Shown: piece after piece, positions 54,682 through 64,000 of the stretch
Position numbering within the stretch: the first letter of the stretch is position 1
Layout: each line of letters starts with the position of its first letter
Assembly (NCBI RefSeq): GCF_020509005.1
Contig: NC_063014.1
Span: forward strand, 4,154,001-4,218,000
Direction: 5' to 3'
From: Fulvia fulva
Lineage: Eukaryota; Ascomycota; Dothideomycetes; Mycosphaerellales; Mycosphaerellaceae
DNA length: 64,000 nucleotides
Program-made: the position numbers and the translations under genes
The notes under the pieces: model-generated
The model's input: only the letters and a program-made list of their open reading frames with translations
The model's database searches: none
What the model was told of the DNA's origin: nothing

Positions 54682-55783
54682 GTTTATTAAGCTGTTATAG
54701 TACCTCCTAGCCTATCTAGCTATTCTACTTACTTCTGTCTTACGAAGAGGAAACCGCTCGCGGTAAAAACCCCTCTCCTCTCCTATACTACTATTATCCG
54801 TTATTTGCCTTCCCGCTTTCCTTATAGAGGGTATACTAGTGTTATAGGCCTACCCTAATAACTACCTTGTCTACATCCCCTTAGTCTCCCTCCTCTTCTC
54901 TATCTACTCCTCCGTCTCGTTAGCTAGTTTAAACTAGGCAAGGTATCCTTATCTTAGGACCTAACGTACTATTCTCTATAGGTCGCTCTTATTCGTAAAG
55001 ATCGACTAGTAGTCGCGTCTAGCTGCTCTCGCTCTCTATATACTCCGCCCTTCTACCTACTATAGGTACCGTATAACTATATATTCCGGATTCTACGACG
55101 GGTAGCTATACTCGTACGCTAGGTTATCTATATCTAGGACGTTCCTCCTATATAAGTAAGCCCTAAGCCCGATATATTCGGACCGGATTTAGATTATTAC
55201 GCTTGCTTCTACCCTTATAAGGTCGCGGTATAGGAGGTAGTTATATCTCTAGAAGGTTCGTAGGGCTAGGGGGCCTATTCTCGCTAGCGGGTTACTATTC
55301 TATTCCTATTCCTATAGGTAGCCGGCTACCTACTCTACGAGGCTCTAGGACTTTCCCTTACTCCCCTTCTTTTCCCGGGTTCTTCGTTCCTCCTCCTCCC
55401 TCGCTAGCTACTCCGGCGTTACTTATACTTTCCTAAAAACCCGTAAGTCGTCCCGCTTCTAACTCCCCCTTACGTACGGTCCTATATATAGCCGGCTATA
55501 TCTCTATACGATTCGTACTGTCTTATCGTAGATAGTTTGCTATACTAGGTACTCTATCGTCTTCGCCGTATATTAGATCCTTATCCCTTAGATATAGTAA
55601 CGGATAGGTAGTGTCCCGGTCTCTATCTCTACTACTCTCGTCGGTATAGTCTTATACGCTCCGAGAATTCTCCCTAAGTTACCTACTTAGGTTCGATTAA
55701 GAGGCTATTTAATCCGTCGCGGTACTAGCTTATCGACTCCCCCCGTATCCTAGATTTATACCCCGTAAAGTATCGCTAGTCAA
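54682..55783 (-). pseudogene. LINE family C, 3' UTR and ORF2 C-terminal part
   Basis: Diverged from A and B but with the same 3' UTR plan (TTATTAAGCTGTTATAGT near the tail, then a run like the ORF2 C-terminus). It is interrupted at 55784-55797 by the target duplication of chimera 3 and resumes at 58142. Heavily RIPped. Confidence 0.7.
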
Positions 55784-55797
55784 ACGATTACTATATA
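55784..55797. repeat. Target site duplication of chimera 3, left copy
   Basis: ACGATTACTATATA here and at 58128-58141 (14 bp). Confidence 0.88.
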
Positions 55798-57045
55798 GAT
55801 AGATAGATTTGTTATTCCCCTGTTCTAGGACCCTATCCGGCCTATATAGGTATATATCTATTGTTATATACAAAGGGAAACCCGAATAGGTGAGAACCCT
55901 TCCCGCCCCTGACTACTCCTTATCTAGATTAGCTTTCCCTCTAAACGTACGTAGTCTATATCACTACCCCGTTAGCCCCCGCTCCTAGCCGGTCTCGTCG
56001 CGCTACGTCGTGTCCTCTCTTCCTATACTGCTCCTACTAGGCGGTACTGTTCTAGCTAGCCCTTCTCTAGTATCTAGTTCGTAATACGCCGTAGGTCCTT
56101 AGCGTTGTTAAGAAGTGCCCTAATCGTCCGGTTCCTCGCCTTTACTATCTACTCCCCCCTTCCTAGCGACTACCTCGGACAGACGAGGAGTGCGTACCGT
56201 ACGTTCTAGGAGCGATAGCCGTAGGGGTAGCTAGTATTCGTGTATCCTAGAACCTTCCTCTATAATAGGTACCCCTAGAGGCCGATGTGTTCGCTTGGTA
56301 GTTAGGTTACTATACTACTCTATACCCTCGTAAGGCGGTAGTAGATAAGCTTCGGGGGGTGCTTAACCGCGGATTTTGTAGCTAACTATTCCTTAGGTTG
56401 TCCCGCTAGCTAAGGGCGTCTACTATGCCCTACACCCTAGTTGTTCTACCTCTCTCTCTATAGTTACTCTATAAACGACTTCTTACCTTCCTATCGTATT
56501 ACTAGCTATTCGTCCCTTACCCGGTAGTTCGGCTCGTTTCCGGGTAGAATGCCCTTATATACTAGTACTAATTCGCGGGCCCTTACGACTGTACTAGCGA
56601 TGACCTTCTATACTAGGTACTATGCCGACTTGCCTAAGTAGGAGGTCCGTAGTCCCTAGATATATAGGTCGATCGGCGGTATAGCGGTCTCGTGCTTAAG
56701 TATCCTCGTTAGTGTCGACTTATATACCCCGGTGACCTTCCTTAGGCATTAGTTTTAGATCTTCGCTAGCGGCGCGACGAGTCCCTTCGATAGGTAGGCC
56801 CTCTCGCCTAAGGACTATACTTAGCTACTATAGGTAAGGACTGGCCGTATAATAGCCGTATATAGAAGTCGTAACTACCGGAAGTCCGCCCCCTATATAG
56901 ACGTAGTAAGCCTCTAGTATAATGCTATATTCTGTTTAGCTTTCCGTAATATTGCCTATACGTACTTCCTCTACCGTAGCGCCGGGTCTACCTATAGTCC
57001 GAGGATCCTAAGCTGATTTGCCGGGTTAGTCGTATGCCCCTATAT

Positions 57046-58126
57046 CTAGTAAGGAAGGAATCGTATTTAGTAAGCTAGCTACGAGATAAGGTAACAAGTC
57101 TTAACCGCGCTTTCCTACTTATCTAGTACTACCGTATAGCCTCGTTTCGAGAGGTTAGCCCGGAGTAAAAGCTTCCCTCTACGCCCTCCCTCCCTATTCA
57201 CTCCTTAAGCTAATAACTACCTCTATAGGCCTAAGCCCTTTAGTGCTCTCTATTAACCGACATACGTATCCGTCCTCTCGGGCTATATAGACAGTGTTAG
57301 CCGTCGCTACTAGTGTATACTACGCCCTAGGTTTTGACGCCCTTCGCGTTACCGTAGCCTATCTCTAGAAAGCGGCCGTCTATACCTCGTAGGTTTGCTC
57401 GGGGCACACACTACGCCGGGTAGCGTACTCTATACGTTTCTACCTACTAACTAATATAAAGTTCCTTATTACCCTACCCTCGATCCTCCCCGATTATAGA
57501 ACTAATCTACTTGTATTATACGTCTTTTCTCCGTCCTAATAGCCGTCTTTTCCTTACTTAGGCTATCGTCTTTTCCTCGTCGCAATCTACTATATTAGAC
57601 TAGGTACGTTGTATAGCGGGACAGGTAGTGCCTTAGGCAAAACCCTCGTTCCTATACCGGGTGTTTAATAGGCCCTTATAGGCTTCGTCGCGTGTCCACC
57701 TACCTACCGTATTACCCGCTAGCAAACACTAGATTGTTTCGTAGTCCGCTCGACGCCGTTATATAGTCCGCTTAGTTGTTGTTCTGTAGTCCGCTCGTCT
57801 AATGTTCGTCGCTTAGCCCGCTCGGTTTACGGTCTCCGGAGGTGAAAATTCTGTACTTATACTAGAGGTGTCCTATCGAGCGTATAGGCCACGGTTCCGC
57901 GCCCTTCTTATACGTAGAAAGAAGAGGGACTCGCTCCCGACACGAGTATACGCTCGTCGGATAGTTTTTATACCCGTTTTACTAGTAGTCCTCTATTCGC
58001 CGCGGCTTCGCCTACGTTACGCGCCCGTCGCGCCTACGACGCTCTAGCGTAAGAATACTTGGCTCTCTCGTAGCTAGACGAGAGGTTCGTAGCCGACACT
58101 ACGTATAGGTGATTCTCGTCGTCGAC
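57046..58126 (-). repeat. WEIRD-like module, copy 3
   Basis: 1,081 bp, same ends as the other two copies, intermediate in RIP damage. The 5' GTCGAC directly abuts the target duplication with no extra base, whereas copies 1 and 2 have one extra G. Confidence 0.85.
58051..58126 (-). ncRNA. Predicted HDV-like ribozyme, copy 3
   Basis: P1, P4 and J4/2 (GCCAAG) are the same as in copy 2. P2 has a G-U at the outermost pair and P3 loses one pair. It could still be active. Confidence 0.6.
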
Positions 58127-58141
58127 TACGATTACTATATA

Positions 58142-61100
58142 TATTATTCTTACTTTATCGAAGGTCGCCCCCTACGTTAACTTAGTAAGACGTGTTATTA
58201 ATGCCTCGTTTACTTATAGCCTGTTCTAGGCCTTCTTAATCTATAGGTTCTAGCTAGATTCCTAGTACTCGGAGTTCGGGGGAGGGCTTCGTCTTGTATC
58301 CCTAGATTGTTATAGTTGCCTATATATTATAGTAGGTCCTCGCTTTACTAAAGTGGATTAGCTAGTATTTCTCTAGGGCAAAACGGACGCCGTAGCGTCT
58401 AGCCTAGTCCTCGTATACTCTATATCTCTCCGTAAGTAGTCTATAGTTTTCCTCCGTTATCGCGGACTAGGCTAGGATGTTTATGTCGTCTATAAAGCCT
58501 AACGCCGAAGTCTAAGGGGACGTAAGTAAGGAGATAAGGTCAGCTATAAAGATTAGGAATAGGATTGGCGATAGCGTAGATCCTTAGGGGATTCCGGTCT
58601 CTACGTATACCCTTTCGGATTTATACCTCCCGAGGACTATTCTCGTAGTCCTCTCTTTAAGGAAGGAGTGTATAAATTTCGTAGCCTATATAGGGACTCC
58701 CTTCTATCGGAGTATATAGAGTAGTCTTTCGTAGGAGACGTTGTCAAATGCTCCGGAGATGTCTAGGGAGAGTAGCGATACTATTCTATTCCGTCTATAG
58801 TACTAGAGGGTTTAGATCTATTCGGTTATTAGTTCTATTACTATAAGGGTTAAGCGGTTACTTCTCCCTCCTATCTATATCTCCGGGAGGATATTGTTCT
58901 CCTCGGGTAGTTCTATAAGTCTCTAGGCTACTACCTTCTCTAGGATCTTCCCTACTATATTTAGGAGCGTAATCGGTCTATATAACTTGAGCCTATTATA
59001 GTCTTCCTTCTATAGCTTCTAGATAACTACTATTAGGGAGTCTCTATACGGCTTCGGATCGTAGCCTTTCCGTAGATAAGTAGTAAAGAGCTTAGCTAGG
59101 CTCGGGGCGATTTCCTCTTTATATTCCTTTAGTAGGAGGTTTAGGATTTTAACGGGCCCTAGGGCCTTTCCTCCCTTAAGCTGTTCTATAACGGCCTTAA
59201 CCTCGCCTAGCTAGACTGTCTAGTATATGTCTAAAAGTTCCGGGTACGACGTGCCTACTATATCCGTTAGGTCCGCGTCGACTTATATTAAGAAGAAGTA
59301 GTCCGTAAACGCCTTCGCTTTTACCTCCGGCGTTAACCTTAGCGTCCCCGTTATATCGACTATAGGCGGGAAGTAAGGCGTCTTCTCTATCCCTCTAGCT
59401 CTCGCCTACCTCGCTAGTTACTATATCTAGTTAGGATTCTCTATTACGAGCCCTACCGTCGTTCTCTAGTCTAGCTATTTATCCCGACGTATCTAGGCTT
59501 TCTTAGCTTAGCTAGCCCTTTAGTATACGTCCTATATTACTTATATATACTCCTTCGTCTACTCTCGTCTAGCCCTCCTCGCCTCCTTTACCCTTTCCGC
59601 GTACGCCGGGGTCTAGAATAGCTTCTATCTTTAAGAAGGTCGAATATAGGGTATATACTGACGAGCTACCTCCTATACGACTATTAATATCCGTTCGGCT
59701 TCTTTATCGAGCTCGGCTTCTTATTCTACTTCTGTTCCCGTTTCTAGTCCCGTATTTGCTCTATTACCGTATAGTCGTACCGCTAGTTCGTCTCGGATTT
59801 CCTCCTACGGGGCCTTCTTCTAGTTTAGGCGTAGCTCCGCTATAGGTTCCTCCTCGACTCCTACCTCGATTATTATCTAGATCGGGATATAGTCTAATCC
59901 TACTTCGAGTAAGAGGTTCGGGCGGTACTTGTCTAGTCTCGTTACTAGCTCTCTAAAGAGGAAGTATAGGTCAATCGTACTTACGCTTAATCTCGCCTTC
60001 TACGTCTCTATACCCTTTAGGATCGGTAGTTCTATATCGCGGCTCGCGGTGATTTCTAGTAACTTGCCTCCTAGGTACACGTATAGGGGGGTGAAGTCTA
60101 GAATCCTATTACGGGTAGTAAAGGTTAAAGTCGCCTACTAGGACTTAGTATATATCCCCTTATTCGAGTATCCGGTCTAGCGTAGCTAGGGTTCCTAGGT
60201 CTCTACTCGTTCGTCCTTATAGAGGAGGGTTATAGACGTTATAGATTCGGACGGTTCCCTAGCCTATTACTATTTCGATTGTCGTTATGTCCCCCTAGTA
60301 GCCCTCCGGCTACAGTACGACCTTCTATACTTCTATACTAATAGCCTTACTTACGTAGGTATATATTCTTAGGGTATATTCTATACCTCTACTAATTACC
60401 GTATAGTATCGTTAGTCGTTATAGGTTGCCTATTTGCTTATATATAGGTTAGTCTAAGGTTCCTATAGCGCTACGACATAGTGCTTTTAGTAGTCGAGTT
60501 CTTATAGGAAGTAGAGCTAGACCTTATCTTTACTTTTATTAACGTTATACTATATAATAGTAAGGTTGTCCTATACTACTATTACGGGCTAGCTAGGATA
60601 ATGTCTATAGGGGTGCTCCGGGCTTAGGTAGTACCTACGGTTATCGTATCTTCCTCTTAGGTTAGTAGACCTTCGGCCGGTAGGGGTGTTCTAAAAATCC
60701 GTATCTGTCCTATCTCGTTTACTACCCTATTTAGCCCCCTTAGCCGTCCTAGCGGCGGGTACGTACTCGGTAGGGTACTCCTTATAGCCTCCTCCGTTCT
60801 CTTTCTTTTTACCGCCTTAAAGCCTTTATATTAAGCGCTGCCTTACTATAGGGTAGGGTACCTCGCTAGGGTGGTAATCCGTGCTTAGTTAGCCTTCCCT
60901 TTTACGGCGATCCGGGTTAGGCATTAGCTCGAGTACGCCGGGTATTTCCGGCTATAGTATACGTACCTTACTTCTTCTCGTAGGCATTGCTTTCCCTAGT
61001 ATAGGCCTACGTAGTATAGGTACTTCGGGGTCTTCTCTATATATTTCGGGGCGATATGTCCGTACTATTAGTAGTTAAAGCATTAGAGTACTCTATAGCT

Positions 61101-62235
61101 ACTCTAGTAGATTTCCGTATTAAGACGTTCGTAGTTCTAGTATAGTCCTTTATCTAGGACAAGGTTTGCTTGTTCTATATTTACTATCTAGACGATTAAC
61201 GAGGAGTATATCTTTATTAGTTCGACGCTCCTATATAGCTAGACGGCCTTAGAGAAGCGTACTCCTAGCGATGTGCTCTAGTTCTATATTTGTAGCTATA
61301 GGAGGTCATTTTCGACCTTAAAGGTTCTAGGGACCCCGTAGGCTATTACTATAAATCGTTAGTAGGAGACCTTTACTAACTTTACTACTTTAGTTATCTA
61401 TTCCTTATATGTCTCGAGTCTTTATCGGTCTGTCTTATATACGGTAAAAAGCCTTACTTCCCCCCTTAGCTCTACCTTTGCTCCTACGATCTCCTTCCGG
61501 CCAATTCTGTCTACGAGCTCCTTACTCGTAAGGCCCTCGAGTTCCTTTTCTCCTCCGGGTCGGTAACGTAGACTCGGATCGCGTTGTTAGTCCTCTAGGG
61601 CTAGGCCGGGTAGTATCTCGCGGCGATTATAGCCTACGTAGGGTTCTTCTATTATATTACGTACTATATAGTCTAGTAGATCGTTCTTAGGGTCTAGTGT
61701 TCGAGTGCCTCAAGTATACTAAGGAGCTACGCAATTGTATTCTTATATACTCGGGCTAGGTGTTCGTCTTCGTCTAGTATTACCTAGGCTTCTTTATATA
61801 ATTCTGTCTACGCGGAGGGGCCGGGGGCGGCTAGGGTTCGTTATGCCTTTCCTAGGCCCTTAGTATATTGTCGTTAGCTATTGTCTTACTATTACTAGGT
61901 TAGTTATTAGCTTAGCTATTAAAGGGTTAGTTACTACTAGCTAGATTTCTATGTCGTATCCCCGTTTATAGCGATTTAGGTGTTCCTCGTAAGCTGCTTA
62001 ATGCTCGCGAGTTAGGTATAGGATCTAGTCTCTATATCGCTATACTTTAGCTACGGCTAAGGTTAGAATTTGCCTAAATAGGCAATTTACCTCCGCGGCT
62101 CCGTAATTTTAGGGTCTAGTCGGATAGGAGGTAGATTCCTGTTTTCTAGTCGCTTTCCGCGGCAATTACGCGGCCGCTAGCGTAGGCGCGCTACTCTTAT
62201 TCTCGTTAGGTAATAGCCTTAATAGGCGCTTTTAA
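58142..62235 (-). pseudogene. LINE family C, rest of ORF2, ORF1 and 5' UTR
   Basis: Continues the LINE C sequence interrupted at 55784. RT runs about 58142-59200 (FVDD complement near 58480), endonuclease to about 60560, ORF1 about 60560-62000, 5' UTR ending near 62220 at a motif related to the A and B 5' ends (CCTTAATA then GGCGCTT). No open frame. It is the oldest-looking LINE in the window by divergence and stop density. Confidence 0.7.
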
Positions 62236-62893
62236 ATAGTACGTTATACGTGTCTCTAATCGATAGAAAAGCTATATTACCGTTCTTATATTTTTTTTAT
62301 AATATAAAATCTACTTTAGGGCTTCCTTATTATAGTAAATATTAGTAAGCGCTAGTCGGGCTTATAACTTCTACGTTATTTATATAGGAAGTGATTATCC
62401 GGGCTTATATAGGGTGTTTTAAAAGTAGACTATATATTATATATATCTATCTAGAATAGATAAGTATTACTCTTAAAGAAGCTATATTTAACTAATTAGT
62501 TACCTAATTCTTACCGTACGTAGCCTTACGTTTTAATAATAGACTATTACCTATATATACGCTTAGATCGCGATAAGAAGTAGTAGGCTTTCGATAGAGT
62601 CTTTATTATTATATATTAGCGTCGTAGTATACTATCTTAGATATAGAGGGATAAGGATAAGGATATAGATAAGGTTAAGCCTAAGCGGAAGAAGACTAGA
62701 GCTTTATAGTAATTAATAAGAGACACCGATCCTATCGATTAGACTAATAGAGAAAGCGAGGTATAAGAGCTTCTTTAAGAGAGATTAATAAGTACGTTAA
62801 TAGATTATATAACGTATACAAGATAGCGTTTAAAAAGCTATATCTTTCCTTAATCATAATATAGTATATAGCGCTATAAGTTCTAACGTACTT
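62236..62893. other. Unassigned TA-rich DNA
   Basis: No gene or repeat match in the window. The plus strand near 62640-62780 has a Lys/Asp-rich stretch between stops that could be a decayed protein tail. It borders the pogo-like element. Confidence 0.3.
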
Positions 62894-64000
62894 TACTACC
62901 GAGCGGGCTATACTACCGAGCGGGCCACTTTTACTAAGAACTGGACCACTTCTATAGATATAGCTATATAACCACTATTATAGCGTATATTATCTTCAAA
63001 CGAGGCCAAACTGACCTTCGCTGTCTAGGCTACGAAACGCGACGCGATAATCACTAATCGACTTACTATAAAGGTATACGACGCGTCTCGAACTATACTA
63101 GGGTATCGATTGAATAGACGACCTCCTCGGGGTAACTACGAGCCCAATTTGGAGAAGCTTATAGAGCTAGAAGAGAGGGTAATACTTGAGTACATACTCG
63201 AGCTAGATCTTAGAGGTTTCCCGCTATTAAAGGCTAGTATACGAGCAATAGCCGATTTATTACTATAAGAGAAGGGTCTTAAGCCCGCTAGTCTCAATTA
63301 GACAGACAGGTTCATTAGGCGGTATCGTGAGCTAAAGGTTCGTATAACACGTAGATACGATTATTAGCGAGCCCTAATAGAAGATCTAGACGTTATCGAG
63401 AGGTAGTTCTTGCTTATACGTAATATAAAGGAGAAGTATAGTATCCTTAACTAGGACACCTACAACTTCGAGGAGACAGGGTTTATAATAGGTGTTATTA
63501 CGTCTTAGAGCGTCGTTACGGGTTCAGAAAGGCGTAGCAGAAAGAGGAAGATCGTTCAATAGGGCAATAGAGAATAGGCAATAGTGATTAAGACTATCTA
63601 TATAGACGGAATAGCGCTCCTACCCTACGTTATCCTTATAGGTAAACAGTACATTAGTACCTAGTACTAAGACGGCAACTTAGGTCTAGACTAGACAATC
63701 GGGCTAATATAGAACGGCTGGACTAACAATGAGTTCGGTATATAGTAGCTAGAGTATTTCTAGAAGTATCCTATAGCTCGTACGACTAGGGTATAGAGAC
63801 TACTTATTATCGATAGCTACGAGAGCTATAACTCGAAGGCATTCTAGAATCTGTATAAGGAATATAAGATCTTGGCCCTATATATACTATCGCACGCCTC
63901 GTACTTACTCTAGCTATTAGATATAGGTTGCTATTCGCCTTTAAAGAAGGTATACGGTACTTAGCTCTCGGGCTTAGTACGCTAGCGCATCACTTATATC
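62894..64000 (+). mobile_element. Fot1/pogo-like DNA transposon, longer copy, cut by the window end
   Basis: Starts with two direct 17-bp units (62894-62910 and 62911-62927) identical in plan to those of 31257-32390. The transposase region follows without the deletion seen there. The 3' terminal repeat would lie beyond 64000. Confidence 0.75.
63000..64000 (+). pseudogene. Fot1/pogo transposase, RIPped, partial
   Basis: The plus strand reads the CENP-B-like DNA-binding part (ELEERVILEYILELDLRGFP), then YNFEETGF, where the first catalytic Asp is Glu (GAG at 63470-63472; the deleted copy has GAC), then SVVTGSERRSRKRK, then the second catalytic region (LLIIDSYESYNS near 63805) and ILSHASYLL then LDIGCYSPLKK near 63895-63950. 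This is the family's order. Stops are mainly TAG at Gln/Trp positions. It encodes a DDE-type cut-and-paste enzyme in intact relatives. It is not functional here. Confidence 0.8.

Larger units (their letters stand above)
55798..58127 (-). mobile_element. LINE chimera 3: 1.08-kb module fused to family A LINE 3' end
   Basis: A 2.33-kb insertion in LINE C. 55798-57049 is family A LINE 3' sequence (compare 41508-42771). 57046-58126 is the module. The LINE part is about 0.4 kb longer than in chimera 1, so the seams differ, yet the module ends are the same. It is RIPped, less so than chimera 1. Confidence 0.88.

Overview
The window is a gene-poor block of nested transposable elements from a filamentous ascomycete (Pezizomycotina type). 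No host gene, tRNA or rRNA was recognised. Almost all of it carries the scar of repeat-induced point mutation (RIP): CpA/TpG is depleted, TpA and the tetranucleotide CTAG are in excess, Gln and Trp codons have become TAG/TAA, and Cys/His of zinc knuckles have become Tyr. CpG is not depleted. The species cannot be named from this sequence.

Layout. 1-3895: Tad1-like LINE (family A, + strand) lacking its 5' part and RIP-killed. 3896-6363: 5' half of a family B LINE (-). 6364-14325: decayed Ty3/Gypsy remnant (-), split at 7321-12162 by an intact, un-RIPped LINE with ORF1 (7320-8579) and ORF2 (8576-11962). 14326-18874: a second decayed LTR element (+) and unassigned DNA. 18875-20815: LINE chimera 1 (-). 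20828-31256: Gypsy elements in tandem on the minus strand, with a 230-bp young insert inside one RT gene. 31257-32390: internally deleted Fot1/pogo-like DNA transposon. 32391-35729: LINE fragments. 35740-36560: Copia-like remnant. 36841-41500: family D LINE (+) split by chimera 2 (37756-40756). 41501-46441: family A LINE (-). 46442-54160: Gypsy (+) split by a near full-length family B LINE (48264-53388) with a 15-bp target duplication. 54682-62235: family C LINE (-) split by chimera 3 (55798-58127). 62894-64000: second pogo-like element, running off the end.

Most notable: the three chimeras share a 1080-1081 bp non-LINE module at 19734-20813, 39675-40755 and 57046-58126. It sits at the 5' side of 5'-truncated LINE 3' ends from two LINE families, with three different seams, and each whole chimera has a 12-14 bp target duplication. 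I recall the same architecture for the Magnaporthe MINE element (WEIRD module plus MGL LINE 3' end); identity to WEIRD was not checked. The first ~76 nt of the module fold by eye into an HDV-like self-cleaving ribozyme (P1, P2, P3, P4 and a GCCAAG J4/2 with the expected catalytic C). The predicted cleavage site is the shared 5' boundary of all three copies. This suggests a mobile module that matures its own RNA 5' end and is repeatedly picked up by LINE reverse transcriptase through template switching.

The intact LINE and chimera 2 are little mutated, so they arrived after, or escaped, the RIP that destroyed their neighbours. All boundaries come from reading repeats against each other; those in the most decayed parts are approximate.
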